Source of the DNA: a virus
IMG/VR virus record: IMGVR_UViG_3300044620_000913
Coordinates: 1 to 45,688 of that record
Strand: one strand, 5' to 3'
DNA length: 45,688 bases
Part shown: piece by piece, positions 9,279-21,100 of the stretch
How the letters are laid out: each line of letters opens with the position of its first letter
How positions within the stretch are numbered: position 1 is the first letter of the stretch
Notes under the pieces: model-generated
The model's input: the letters and a program-made list of their open reading frames with translations, nothing else
Database searches by the model: none
Told to the model about the DNA's origin: nothing
Position numbers and translations under genes: made by a program

Positions 9279-9312
9279 GCGGAGGAGGGGTAATCCTCCT
9301 CCGCTTTTTTTT
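9279..9312 (+). terminator. strong intrinsic terminator
   Basis: Perfect 10-bp GC-rich stem (GCGGAGGAGG / CCTCCTCCGC), loop of 6 (9289-9294), then eight T residues. It stands out sharply in this AT-rich sequence. Confidence 0.95.
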
Positions 9313-9348
9313 ATTAATCATCACATTAGTAAATGTGAAATAATAGTG

Positions 9349-9354
9349 TAAATA
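9349..9354 (+). promoter_or_regulatory. T4-like late promoter core TAAATA
   Basis: GTAAATAT, 6 bases (tcagta), then ATG at 9361. Confidence 0.6.
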
Positions 9355-9360
9355 TCAGTA

Positions 9361-9663
9361 ATGTCAACGCCTAGTATTATTCGAATTAAAAGACGAAGTA
9401 GTGGTGAAAGTGGACCACCTTCTTCTCTTTCAAATGCTGAATTGGCGTTTAATGAAGTTAATAATACATTATACTACGGAAAGGGTTCTGATGCTAATGG
9501 CGATGCAACAGAAATAATTCCTATTGGCGGTACATTAAACTCATTAATGCAAACCGCAACATTATCAACATTTCAAAATCATGAAGTTAATTTAACTAAT
9601 GAATACATTCAAATAAATGTAGGTGGAAATACTCGCTACATACGCTTATATGATATCGCCTAA
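9361..9663 (+). CDS. small fibre-attachment (Mtd N-domain-like) protein
   Basis: 100 residues. SLSNAELAFNEVNNTLYYGK fits the pattern seen at the N-terminus of major tropism determinant-like fibre proteins (G-E-L-A-x-N-E...L-x-Y-G-K). It closely resembles the equivalent segment in the truncated gene at the left edge. The basic start IIRIKRRSSGE matches the xIKxRRGxxxER starts of the minus-strand adaptors. Here the module stands almost alone, followed by only ~45 residues (LTNEYIQINVGGNTRYIRLY). A free-standing adaptor linking a fibre to the baseplate is the likeliest role. The large protein 22 bases downstream could be its partner; that is inference. Confidence 0.7.
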   Translation: MSTPSIIRIKRRSSGESGPPSSLSNAELAFNEVNNTLYYGKGSDANGDATEIIPIGGTLNSLMQTATLSTFQNHEVNLTNEYIQINVGGNTRYIRLYDIA

Positions 9664-9666
9664 AAC

Positions 9667-9672
9667 TAAATA
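9667..9672 (+). promoter_or_regulatory. possible late promoter core TAAATA (long spacing)
   Basis: CTAAATAC lies 13 bases before the ATG at 9686, unlike the 5-6 bases seen elsewhere. It overlaps the end region of the previous gene. It may give a short leader instead of none. Confidence 0.45.
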
Positions 9673-9685
9673 CTAACATCAAGTT

Positions 9686-12600
9686 ATGCCTCATTTATTC
9701 AATATAAAATCTTCCGGGGTTCTATCCGATACAACCACCTTTGCCAGACAAATGACTGGTACTGTTGCTAATGGTGTATTGGTGGAAAACCAAACAATTG
9801 CTGTCCCACTATCAACATCCTATAGAAGATTAGGGGCATTTACTTTAGCACCAGCAGAAAGTGCTACAAATGTTTGTGGATTATATATCAATTTAAGTAA
9901 TATAAAACCAACATCAACATTAACACTATTATTATCTAGTAATGGAAATACAACTTCTACTACTGAATATGTATTAAGTTCCATACCAGCATTAAGTACA
10001 TACTCTGAATCATTTTATATTGGTTTGATGTTTGATCCAAAGACATTTAATGGATTATCAACATCATTAATAATTAATGTATCCGCAAGAACTAGTGAAT
10101 TAAGTGGGGCATATTATATTGGAACAGCACCAGCACCAACTACTCCAACGGTTGGTGGAGAATTTAATAAGGCATTAATATCAACAATAACTTTACCAAT
10201 TTCTAGTTCTACTGTATTAGCCGCAGAAAAGGTTAATATTATAAGTCATTTATATGATAAACTAGATGAAAGAAATGTAGTATTAGGTTCTTCTAATGTT
10301 ATTGATATTAGTGGACAAAGATGTACAACTGCTGGGTCATTTGTTCTTCATGGTGACTCTAAATTAAATGTTGTAGATGTTCAAGGTGGTATATTAGATA
10401 GTACTAATGCGGCTTTCTTAACTTTAAATAACTCTTCATCATTTATAGCTGGTACATATAGTTCACCATTAACATCAAATTTCGTATTAAATTTATCTTC
10501 TGGTGCAAAAAATATAAATCTCAATCATTCTTCAAATTTCGTTGTAGTTGGTAAAGACAAATTAAGTTATACCTATCTTATAGAAGATACTCTACCAAAC
10601 ATTTCTTCTATAACATTATCGAATTTTAGTGATAACTTATCTTCTTGGTCTGTTGGTGATCATTTGATTTTCCCACCTAATTCCAAAAGTACTAAAAACT
10701 CTAGAAATTCAGGAGTTGATCCACGAGATCAGATTATATCACTAACAATTAAAAGCAAAAACAATCAAACTTTGGAATTAAGTGAAAAATTGGTAACGCC
10801 AAAATTATCGATGTCTACACCAGTTTATGGTCCTAATTTTAGAGGTGCTCCAATTATAAACTTAACAAAAAACGTAACATTCGGACCATTTCCTTTAGCT
10901 CTATCAGCTAATGTAGCTGCTTCGAACACTCTCGCCTTATTAAAGGCAAATAATTCTTCAAAAGTTTATATTAAAAACGCAGAAATATGCAGAAATGAAA
11001 TAGATACAATTGGAGAAGTTACAATAGAAAATTGTTCTTTGCGTGGAACATACTATAGCGATAAAAATAATTATACAGTTGCTAGTAAAGCTAATATAAA
11101 TAAAGCATTAAATGTAACATGGAAAAACAATTTATTTTTTAATACATATACTGGAATACAATTTTACGGAAGTCAAACGGTTAAAGGAGTAATTAAAAAT
11201 ATAACAATTGATGGAAACATAACTACTAAAACATATACTCCAATTGAATTGCCAGTTGTTAATAATGATTCACATACAAATGCTGCAATAATAAACAATA
11301 TTTTTGGTGCTAGTGTTTATGGTTTAACACTTCAAAATGAAAACACTACAGTATCAAAGTTTTATAATAACATATCATATTATAATCAAGGACGAGCATT
11401 ATTTCTATTAACTAGACCAAATAAAAATCCAATATATGTAGAAGATTATAAAACATATAAAGCTTATTATTCTGGTTCAAATGATTATCTTAGTGATGGA
11501 TCTGCTATAAGATACATGACAATAAATTCTAAAGATGATATTCAAAAATCATCAACACCCGCAATTTCTTGTAAAAATATATCAATTATAGATTCTGAGA
11601 ATTGGTGTGTTCGTGTAAGCAACCCATCTATGTTTGGTACTATTGATGGATTAACTGCTAGAGATTCTTATAAAGGTGTTTTAATAAAAACAAACGAAGG
11701 TCCAGTTAATATAGCAAATGCATTTATTTTAAGAAACAATAAAACTAGTTTAGCTTGGACAGCAGAATATGATAAAGCGCAACACCCATCAACAAATATA
11801 ATATATGATGTAGGTGATTGCGAATTTACGCACTCAATAAGAAATTCGATTATTGGTTCTTCTGAAGATGCATATGCAATAACTTTATACAATTCCAACT
11901 TCTTAGATAAATTAAAAGTAGATTATACCGATTTATATTCTTCAAAAATAAATTTATTCTTATGCCCACTAGCATATCCAAACCATAACACACTAATTAA
12001 AGGTAATATAATATGTTCTAATACTAATTTCTATTATCCAAAAGCTTTTACATTTGCTACTTACGTAAATTATATACCAGAATTTGATGGAGGAAGTGTA
12101 AGTTTTGATGGTGAAAATTATTTGAAACCGTTGAGTGGTTCTCAATTTGAGTTTGGTAATGGAAATTTTACAATTGAAAGTTGGATTAATGCAACTGATG
12201 TAACATTCCTACCTATAATTTTTGATACTAGATCATCCGACACTTCTAAAACAGGTTTTACATTAGAATTAGATAGATCTTGGTTTTTAAATGTTAAAAT
12301 AGGTGATAATGTTTATAAATCTACTAAAGGAATATTCTCTGGCGTTTGGTATCACATCGTTTTAAGTAGAACTTCTGGTGCTTGTAATTTATGGTTAAAT
12401 GGAGAGAAATTAATTACATTTAATGATACAACCAATTTTACTTCAAAAGAATTTACTATCGGTGCTGGTTATGATGGGCAAAAGGCATTCACAGGAAATT
12501 TGTTTAACTTAAGAGTAACAAAAGATGAAGTTATATACAATCCAAATCAACCAATCCAAATTCCATCATATCCAGTATCTCCAACTAATAATACATCATT

Positions 12601-15600
12601 TTTATTAGCCGCACACAAACACAACCAAATTATAGATAAATTTGGAAAACATGAAGTAATATCATATAAAAATGCATTATCATCAAATACATCAAAATTT
12701 GGAAAGGGTTCTGTATATTTTGATGGAACAGACTTCAGTGCAATAACGTTTAGAAAAACTGATAATTTTACTCTAGGAACTTCAAGTTTCACCATAGAAG
12801 GGTGGTTATCATCTGGTAAAGTTTATGATGAAACAACCACTACAGATGTTGATGCTAATGGAGTAGAAACAACGACAACAACATTCACAGAAATTACTGC
12901 ATCAAATAAATGCATTTTCGATACTAGATCTTCTGGAAATAGTTTGAGTGGATTTTACTTTGCAGAAAAAGATTTAGGCTTTCAAGTTGCAAATTCTGAA
13001 ACTACATTTATTTTAACTGAAAGTGGAAGAGAGTCTGGAAAGTGGCAACATTTTGCTTTAGTACGAGATGGTAGCAAAATGACATTATTTATAGATGGTT
13101 TAAGTTCAAATGATAGTAGCTGTGATTTAACAACAGAAAACTTCAGTGACTCTAATTTAACTATTGGAGGATATGTAAATGATCTTATGAAACCAAATAC
13201 ATATTTTGGTTACATGGATGACTTTTTACTTATCAAAGATTCTGCTAGGTATACTGAAGATTTTTCACCCGGAGCAATTCTTTTAGATGATGTGAATGCA
13301 ACGTTTGCGTCATTCAATACTTATAAATTTATTGATAATAGTATTAATAAATTACCAATAACTACGGTTGGCGGTATTAAAGTTAGAGCAGCTGCTCCTT
13401 TAGCAAATAATAGTAGTTTATATAATAGTGATATACATTATGGCAGTTTGTATTTTGATGGAACTGCAACATCGACAAGTATTGAAATTCCATATAAACC
13501 AACATTATTTGATTGGTGGTCATCTGATTATACACTAGAATTTTTCATATATGCTCCATCGTTTGTTGAATCTTCTACTACTGATGCAGATTTTACTAAT
13601 TTAGCCAACAAAAGGGTTTCAAACTTGATAGGCAATTTCATGAAAGACACTACTGAATTTGCTTGGTCGTTTGGACCTTTAGCAGATGGAACTGTAGCTT
13701 TTGTATATCAAACAAATAATACAAATACACCAAATCCAAGAAGATTGGATGGAAATGGTAAATTAAGAGCTAATACATGGAATCATGTAGCACTATCCGT
13801 ATCTTCTGGCATTCCTAGAATATATGTAAATGGAGAAGGAACCCTATTACCATTCAGCGAACCATATTTTGCTGGATCATTTAATAGAGCCACTTCTCAA
13901 GGTATGAGTATAAATGGAAACATTTTACCATTTGAAGAAAACGATTGGACTGTCGAAGCATGGGTTAACTTAGCAACTATGCCAACTACTGATGCGTGGA
14001 TTTTATCAAATAATACTTGGAGTAACACATTCGTTTTAATTGGTGTAGGAACCCCAAGTTTGTCTAATAATGGATTTGATTGTGTTATAGGACAAACAAA
14101 ACTGTTAATACATTCAAATGATGTACAATACCAATCTCCATTAACTCACGATATGAACCCAAATACTTGGTATCATATAGCATATACTAGAAGTGGAGAC
14201 AATATAAACTTCTATGTAAATGGTGTAAGTAAAGGAAGTGTTCCCTTCACTGGTCCTATGGGTATTGGTGCTAATACTTATATCGGTAGCGAAACTGGAC
14301 AGGGAGCATATTTTAATGGGTTAATATCTAATTTGCGTGTTGTTAGTGAAATGTCTATTTACAATGAAAACTTCACTCCATCGACATTAAAATTATCAAC
14401 AACTGGAAATGGTAATGCTATTGGAAATAATATATTAACACCTACAGAAGAACTTGTAGATTTATTAACATTCCAAGATAACACATTTAAAGATAATAGC
14501 ATTTATAGTGAAGATTTTGTTCTACCTACAGTTGTAGCTAATAAACCAACAATATTCACACCACCAGTAAATTATCCACCAGTAAGTAATTCTTCTTCTC
14601 CGTTAACGATTGGACAATACAATAATGTTAAACTTCCAAAAGGAACATTAATTTCAAATTTAAGAATTATAAAAGGAGATGCTCTATACTCTGGAAATAG
14701 ATGTGATATGCCTACAGTTGCTTTATCTGCTACTCCAAATACTTCATTATTATTAAAAGCTACAAATAGTGGCATTTATGATAAAACACAAAATTGTTCA
14801 ACTATAATAGAAGGAACTACAAGAAATCTATTTATAGATACTTCTAAAAATGCTAATGGTACTGGAAAACAAAATAAATCATATGCCGTTTATAACAGAA
14901 TTTATGATGTTAAGGATTCATCATCACTAGAATCATTAAATGGTGCTGGAATACAATTCATTTCACCATTTAATACAACGCAAAATTATGATGTAGCAAT
15001 ACATGGTTATAGCATAGATTTAAATACTATAATTTTGACAACACAAAGTTCGATTGGAGGATATTATTTTAACACCTTAAATGAAAAGGAATTTATAATA
15101 GACTTCTTCATGTATCCTACAAAACTTAATAATTCCACATTATTTACATTAGCTACAGCTGACAACAGTTTGAAATCATTAAGTTTAAGACAAGATACTA
15201 CTGGAAAATTAAATTTATATTTGGGTAATGTATTAAAGTCTACAACGTCTAATTTCATAGCACCATTAACTACTTGGACACATGTTGCTATATGTAGAAC
15301 AGGAACGACATTAAAAATGTTTAAAAATGGTGTTGCTATGCTGGGGTCTGTCAATTTAACATCAGAAACTTTTAGTGATACATATATAAAAATTGGAAAT
15401 AACATTTCCAATAATCAAGGATTTCAAGGTTATATATCAAACTTCAAAATTAAAAGTGATGTGAATGAATCATCAGTATCTGTGCCAACACAACCAAGTT
15501 TAGATTCAGAAAATGTAGACATACTATTAAAAACGTTTGAAAATAGTATACCAACACAAACAAATTATAATAATTTGACATCTACAGATGTGTTTTTTGA

Positions 15601-18184
15601 TGGAACATCATATATTAAATCATATCATGATAATGTTAATATTAAACAAAATGATGATTTAACAATAGAAATGTGGGTTAAATTTAATGATGTTAACACT
15701 GAAAGAGTATTATTAGATTTTGGCATAAAAGCTAATGATGGAAGATTATCACTAAGAAGAAAAACTGATAACACTTTGTCATTACAATATGGTTCTCCAT
15801 TATTTACTATAAATTCTAAAGCAGAAGTTGAGATAAATGCTTGGTATCACATAGCAATAGTTAAAACGATAGATGATTTTCGTTTATTTATTAATGGTGT
15901 TCCTACAGTTCAACCAGTACCGACCGTAGCAATACCTAAAACAAATTTCGGCATATCAGAATCTGAACCGTTTAGAATTGGTGCATCATATGAAGGAAAA
16001 TTAAATATGTTAGGACATATTTCAAATTTAATTATATCAAAATCTATAAAATATGATTCAACTTTCATACCATCATTGACGCCAAAAATAGAATTAGAAA
16101 ACGATACCATTTTCTCACTACAGCAAAATTTAAGTGGGCAATATTACAGACCCATAGATAAATGCGTAAACACAACATTTACATTAAATGATAATTGTGT
16201 TGCTGGCGTTTCTGGAAAATATGCTAATGATGGTGGTATTTGGTTTAATAAAGGACAATTAGCAACAACAAATTATATTTCAGCATACGATTTAGGTGTA
16301 ATATCAGGAACTAAACAACAATTCTGTTTTGAATTATGGTTTTATCCATTGGAAACTATAGCTGCAACATTTAAATTTTTAGTACAAAAAACTGGAGGAA
16401 GTAATTCTTGGAGTGCTAATGGTCCAGAATTTACATTTGTACTAATGAATAATTATGCTGGAATAGAATATTGGAATGGGGTAGCTAATTCATATATTCG
16501 ATTAGGATATGATACTAGTAAACCAACTACAATTGTACCAAACACATTAATAAAAACAAATGATTGGAATCACATAGCATTTACTTGTGATGGAACAACA
16601 TATAGAGGATATTTGAATGGGTATATTATTGGTTCTAATACAACAAATATGGTTACACCAACACAAACAATTCTATCGTTTGGTGCTCATACTACACCAG
16701 TTGTAGCCAATCAATTTGTTGGATACATGGATGATATTAGAATTACTAAAGGTGTACCAAGATATACAGGAACTACATATACAGTACCATCAGCCCCATT
16801 TGATTTAAGTACTGATCCAGATGGTAATAAAGTTGTAATGTTAGTTAAGAGTGAAAACGTTAAACCACTTAAAGGAAATCACGTAATAGATTCAACATCT
16901 AATAATAAAGCAATTTGTACAAGTGTCGGAGTTTCTCAAACAAATTCAACACCAGTTGATCCAAATGGATGGTGCATATATTTTGATGGAACTGTTGATT
17001 CTAGAATAGTTCTACCATCAAATGAAATGTTTAAATTCGAAATACAACCATTTACTGTGGAGTTATGGTTCTATAAATTCGAATCAGATTATGTCGCAAC
17101 AAATTGTATATTAGATTATACTGATAATTTAAATGTTGGATTAAAGATAGCACTAAGTTCTGGTAGTGTAATGGTAGCTGGATTGCCAGCATCAAACAAG
17201 GTATTAACAAATTATGGACAATATATCAAAAACTCTTGGAACCATGTAGCATTAGTCAATACAGGAACAATATTAAAAGTATTCGTAAATGGAAAACAAA
17301 CTAGCAGTGATATTAATATTGGAAGTTCAAAGTATCTTTATGACACTTTAGTAATTGGTTGTACTAGATCGTCAACTGAAGAATTTTATGGCTTAGTATC
17401 TAATGTAAGAATTATTAAAGGAGTTCCTTTATATATTGGGTCGTTTAAACCAAAAACTAATAAATTAGATGCTACAATTACAACAGATTTAGATTTACAA
17501 AAATGTGAATTATTAATAAATGGTGATACACCACCTTTAATAAACGGAGATACCATATTAGATGTTAGTAAAAATAATTATACAATTACTAAAATGTTGA
17601 CAGCATACACACAATCTCTGAATCCATTTTATGGTGAAGACTCACTACCATCTAAACCATTTAATACCAGTGAACATCAAACAGATGTATTTAGAGAAAA
17701 AGGAATTGTAAATTCTTATATTGGTGGAAATGCTAAGAAACATGCAAGATATCTAAATTCTGGTTATATTGAAACAGATGATACTATATATAGAAATGTT
17801 TCTGTAGGTTTCTCAGAAAAACTTACACCTAGATCAAACAAAACTAGATTAAGAAGCAATTCACGTTTAGTAGCATTAAGAGCATATAATCAAAGGGGCA
17901 ATTATGATCCAAATACTTTATCTAGAATATCTGTTTGGGTTAAAAAATCATCAGATTGGAGTGGTGAAGCACCAAGATTGATTGTCGTTGAAAATAAGAG
18001 TATGGGAATATATGAAGATACCGTTTTAGCAACTGCTACAGGTTCAAATGATACATGGATTAAACTAGAAGCAACCAATGTTGGTTCTGTTAAAAAGACT
18101 GGTATGCTTGAATTCTATGTTGATTGTATTGGAGCTAATATTGGATCTATTTGGATAGATGATTGGGAACAAGTAATAATTTAA
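9686..18184 (+). CDS. giant adhesin: beta-helix plus eight LamG-like domains (2832 residues)
   Basis: Residues ~1-200 are a unique head. Residues ~200-780 look like a right-handed beta-helix; SSWSVGDHLIFPP near 325 is the W-x-V-G-D-x-I/L turn typical of G8/CEMIP-type helices. Then come eight LamG/concanavalin-like domains, starting roughly at 800, 1008, 1252, 1392, 1790, 1968, 2183 and 2429. They share YFDGT or an equivalent start, FTIExW, W-x-H-V/I-A, xxNG and a closing SNLRI/IKG. The last ~140 residues (APRLIVVENKSMGIYEDT ... LEFYVDCIGAN) are shared with the next gene's C-terminus and may be a jelly-roll or receptor-binding cap. LamG folds commonly bind sugars, so binding of host surface glycans is inferred. 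No catalytic residues were identified. Confidence 0.85.
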   Translation: MPHLFNIKSSGVLSDTTTFARQMTGTVANGVLVENQTIAVPLSTSYRRLGAFTLAPAESATNVCGLYINLSNIKPTSTLTLLLSSNGNTTSTTEYVLSSIPALSTYSESFYIGLMFDPKTFNGLSTSLIINVSARTSELSGAYYIGTAPAPTTPTVGGEFNKALISTITLPISSSTVLAAEKVNIISHLYDKLDERNVVLGSSNVIDISGQRCTTAGSFVLHGDSKLNVVDVQGGILDSTNAAFLTLNNSSSFIAGTYSSPLTSNFVLNLSSGAKNINLNHSSNFVVVGKDKLSYTYLIEDTLPNISSITLSNFSDNLSSWSVGDHLIFPPNSKSTKNSRNSGVDPRDQIISLTIKSKNNQTLELSEKLVTPKLSMSTPVYGPNFRGAPIINLTKNVTFGPFPLALSANVAASNTLALLKANNSSKVYIKNAEICRNEIDTIGEVTIENCSLRGTYYSDKNNYTVASKANINKALNVTWKNNLFFNTYTGIQFYGSQTVKGVIKNITIDGNITTKTYTPIELPVVNNDSHTNAAIINNIFGASVYGLTLQNENTTVSKFYNNISYYNQGRALFLLTRPNKNPIYVEDYKTYKAYYSGSNDYLSDGSAIRYMTINSKDDIQKSSTPAISCKNISIIDSENWCVRVSNPSMFGTIDGLTARDSYKGVLIKTNEGPVNIANAFILRNNKTSLAWTAEYDKAQHPSTNIIYDVGDCEFTHSIRNSIIGSSEDAYAITLYNSNFLDKLKVDYTDLYSSKINLFLCPLAYPNHNTLIKGNIICSNTNFYYPKAFTFATYVNYIPEFDGGSVSFDGENYLKPLSGSQFEFGNGNFTIESWINATDVTFLPIIFDTRSSDTSKTGFTLELDRSWFLNVKIGDNVYKSTKGIFSGVWYHIVLSRTSGACNLWLNGEKLITFNDTTNFTSKEFTIGAGYDGQKAFTGNLFNLRVTKDEVIYNPNQPIQIPSYPVSPTNNTSFLLAAHKHNQIIDKFGKHEVISYKNALSSNTSKFGKGSVYFDGTDFSAITFRKTDNFTLGTSSFTIEGWLSSGKVYDETTTTDVDANGVETTTTTFTEITASNKCIFDTRSSGNSLSGFYFAEKDLGFQVANSETTFILTESGRESGKWQHFALVRDGSKMTLFIDGLSSNDSSCDLTTENFSDSNLTIGGYVNDLMKPNTYFGYMDDFLLIKDSARYTEDFSPGAILLDDVNATFASFNTYKFIDNSINKLPITTVGGIKVRAAAPLANNSSLYNSDIHYGSLYFDGTATSTSIEIPYKPTLFDWWSSDYTLEFFIYAPSFVESSTTDADFTNLANKRVSNLIGNFMKDTTEFAWSFGPLADGTVAFVYQTNNTNTPNPRRLDGNGKLRANTWNHVALSVSSGIPRIYVNGEGTLLPFSEPYFAGSFNRATSQGMSINGNILPFEENDWTVEAWVNLATMPTTDAWILSNNTWSNTFVLIGVGTPSLSNNGFDCVIGQTKLLIHSNDVQYQSPLTHDMNPNTWYHIAYTRSGDNINFYVNGVSKGSVPFTGPMGIGANTYIGSETGQGAYFNGLISNLRVVSEMSIYNENFTPSTLKLSTTGNGNAIGNNILTPTEELVDLLTFQDNTFKDNSIYSEDFVLPTVVANKPTIFTPPVNYPPVSNSSSPLTIGQYNNVKLPKGTLISNLRIIKGDALYSGNRCDMPTVALSATPNTSLLLKATNSGIYDKTQNCSTIIEGTTRNLFIDTSKNANGTGKQNKSYAVYNRIYDVKDSSSLESLNGAGIQFISPFNTTQNYDVAIHGYSIDLNTIILTTQSSIGGYYFNTLNEKEFIIDFFMYPTKLNNSTLFTLATADNSLKSLSLRQDTTGKLNLYLGNVLKSTTSNFIAPLTTWTHVAICRTGTTLKMFKNGVAMLGSVNLTSETFSDTYIKIGNNISNNQGFQGYISNFKIKSDVNESSVSVPTQPSLDSENVDILLKTFENSIPTQTNYNNLTSTDVFFDGTSYIKSYHDNVNIKQNDDLTIEMWVKFNDVNTERVLLDFGIKANDGRLSLRRKTDNTLSLQYGSPLFTINSKAEVEINAWYHIAIVKTIDDFRLFINGVPTVQPVPTVAIPKTNFGISESEPFRIGASYEGKLNMLGHISNLIISKSIKYDSTFIPSLTPKIELENDTIFSLQQNLSGQYYRPIDKCVNTTFTLNDNCVAGVSGKYANDGGIWFNKGQLATTNYISAYDLGVISGTKQQFCFELWFYPLETIAATFKFLVQKTGGSNSWSANGPEFTFVLMNNYAGIEYWNGVANSYIRLGYDTSKPTTIVPNTLIKTNDWNHIAFTCDGTTYRGYLNGYIIGSNTTNMVTPTQTILSFGAHTTPVVANQFVGYMDDIRITKGVPRYTGTTYTVPSAPFDLSTDPDGNKVVMLVKSENVKPLKGNHVIDSTSNNKAICTSVGVSQTNSTPVDPNGWCIYFDGTVDSRIVLPSNEMFKFEIQPFTVELWFYKFESDYVATNCILDYTDNLNVGLKIALSSGSVMVAGLPASNKVLTNYGQYIKNSWNHVALVNTGTILKVFVNGKQTSSDINIGSSKYLYDTLVIGCTRSSTEEFYGLVSNVRIIKGVPLYIGSFKPKTNKLDATITTDLDLQKCELLINGDTPPLINGDTILDVSKNNYTITKMLTAYTQSLNPFYGEDSLPSKPFNTSEHQTDVFREKGIVNSYIGGNAKKHARYLNSGYIETDDTIYRNVSVGFSEKLTPRSNKTRLRSNSRLVALRAYNQRGNYDPNTLSRISVWVKKSSDWSGEAPRLIVVENKSMGIYEDTVLATATGSNDTWIKLEATNVGSVKKTGMLEFYVDCIGANIGSIWIDDWEQVII

Positions 18185-18186
18185 AC

Positions 18187-18192
18187 TAAATA
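18187..18192 (+). promoter_or_regulatory. T4-like late promoter core TAAATA
   Basis: CTAAATAA, 5 bases (acact), then ATG at 18198. It lies in the 13-base gap after the previous stop. Confidence 0.65.
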
Positions 18193-18197
18193 ACACT

Positions 18198-21100
18198 ATG
18201 GCAAAATATGTTGCATATAAGGATTCTGGAAATATAATTAATGATGCTATTGTTAAATGCATAAACGAAGGAATTTTAACTGGAAATACTGTTCCAACAA
18301 CTAATTATAGAACTACAGCCGTAACAAATACGACACCTACAACTTTTGAAGGCGTTTTTTTAGGAATTAAAACAATTCAAAATAATGCTCAAAGAAATGG
18401 AACTATTGTATTAGGAATAAGTTCAGTAGGTAGTGGTAATCAATATTTTGAATATCCACTTTCTACATTAGTAAATGCCATAACATCAACAAATGTTAAC
18501 ATAACAGATTTAAATACATCTAATTTAGCTGGTAGAAGAAACTTTTATTTTAAATTTACAACTCCAATAAATGTAAATACAAATTATTGTCTTTTTTATA
18601 CTGTTTCTTCTACGGGAACAGTAATGAATGCATCGTATTATGGAATTGTTGGAAATACTAATAATAATTTATTATTATCAAACACTGCACTTTTATCAAC
18701 AGATGAGATAATTGTATCACCACATATTAAAACTGATGGCACATTAACTGGTAGTGTTATAAATGGTTCAGCATCTTTAAATTTATCTTGTTATAGTTTT
18801 ACCATTGATAAAGATTGCTCATTTTCTATGATGCAATCACCATATACAATAACACTAAGAACAAGAGCTTGTTTAAATTTAATTGATGGTGGATCGTTTA
18901 CACTAAGTGCCGCTTTGCCAAATAAAGGAATTTTATATATGGATGGCGATGCTAACATATATTTAAACGGAGGATCTTTTGTCGCAAAATCTGATTATAT
19001 CAAACCAACAACGCAATTAAGTGTAAGTGCAGCTAAAAACGCTACAACATTTCAAGTTTCAAATGTAAATGACGTTTCGAATTGGAAAGTTAATGATAAT
19101 ATACTATTTCTTCCAGAAAAAAACACTGAAGGATTTCAACCAATTTATAAAATAACTCAAAAAAATAATAATATTATAACAACAAATCCAATATTATCTG
19201 GATATAATTTAAATAATAAATTATCAGAAATAAATTCTGATGTAATCAATTTAGAATCTAATCTCATCATTAGATCCACTAAAGATTTTACAGAACAAGT
19301 TTTGTGGAATAACCAAAATAATGCACACTTATTTAAAACAGATTATCCAAGATATATTCGATCATTAGGAAAATCTAATATTGATATTGATAATGCTACT
19401 ATTGCTAATTTAGGCTACTTAAAAAGAAATACTGGTTTATATAAACCTGATGATTGGTTACACAAAAATAGTTTTGGTTATTATGTAGAAGGAATATTTA
19501 ACGAATTTCCACATTCAGGAGGATTTACTGCAAAATATGTTAGTGCATGGAGTGATGGTGGATTTTGGGGTCTTAGACAAGGAGATTTTGGTATTGGTAT
19601 TGCTCAAAACAGAACAGTAGGCGTATTTTACCCATGGTATAATCTTAAAAATGGTTGTTCAAGAGCAGGAGAAACTGGCATAAGAGAATTTACTGTGCCA
19701 AATTTTTTATTACCTGATAGGTGGTGTGAATTTACATGGAATTTTAATAGGATATATAATGGGGCAGTGGATCTAACCATCACAATAAAAGATGCTGAAA
19801 CTAACCAAGTATATTTAAGCTATAACAATCCAAGCATATTACATGGTTGTAGATCAGATGGAAGAGTAAACTTCTCCAGAGTTATAGGTTTTGATAGAGT
19901 TATAGGAGATCATCATGGTATGCTTGCTATATCAAACTTCGCGGAAACGTGGGGTATGAGTAACGATTTACAAATATCCTCGCCAATAATATATTCAAAC
20001 AATTATAAAAATTCAAATATATCTATTAAAAATAGTAAAATTTTTTCAGTAGGGCATCCAGCGTCAATACCTCTAGGTAATATTGATTCAAATTTAATAC
20101 AAACCGTAAGTGCTGATTCCATTTCATTAGAAAATAATATAATTTTAAATACACAAGTTTCAATTGATAATATTAGTGCATCATCTATCAATATAAAAAA
20201 TAATACGTTTTTAAATTCAAAATTTAATATATCAAATGTATATTCAGACGCTTTAAATACAAATTATAATAATTTTATATTAAGAACGCATAAACCATTA
20301 ACTCAACTTGATGCTATACAAATCAATATAACAAATACAAATATTGATGATGGAATTTTTACTACATCTAAAATATATTCATGCAAAGATAATACTGCAA
20401 TAACATACATTCCAATAAATAAAGAAAATAATACATTAACACTAAGTGGATTGAAAATATATAACAATACATCATCCACACAAAAATCTATTATAATATC
20501 AGAGAATGCAAAAGCTGGTTATTACAAAGATCCAGTTAATGTAACAATGTCTAATTGTGATATAACTGGTGGGGTGGATTTAAATGTTTGCAACGGTATT
20601 ATAGATATTAATAATACTATTATTAAACAAAATAATACTGGACATCACAATTTATTTTTAACTTTAAGCAATCAAAACACATCTGTAACTTTTGACAAAC
20701 TAACTTGTTTTAGAACAGCAGTTGATTCTAATCCATCAGGTTTGAAAATAGTAAATAAAAACATACCATTCTCAAAACCTCCTAAAATTACACTTAAAAA
20801 TTCGTTAATATATGGTGGATTTTCATATAATGGAGAATCTGGGATGACTGTAAATGCTATACCGAATTTACCACAAAATAAGGATTTATATTCAATAAAT
20901 ATTCATGATACACAAATACTAAATTCATATAGGTATTATAATAATAAAACAGATTATTTTAGTGCATCAATATGGTTAGAAAATATTTGGCCAACACAAG
21001 TAATTAATATATCAGCAATTACAGATAGTATAATATCTAGTAACGGTCTAGCAGAATCAATTAGATGTACCCACAAATCCGCAAATGCTACTGCTGGTAA

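Noticed and set aside
9136-9324. Minus-strand frame over the 55-residue gene
   Set aside because: It runs through the plus-strand terminator hairpin, is low-complexity, and has no promoter or homology support.
15064-15411. 115-residue minus-strand frame inside the LamG protein
   Set aside because: It lies wholly within a gene with clear domain content, and no start signal or recognisable product is visible.
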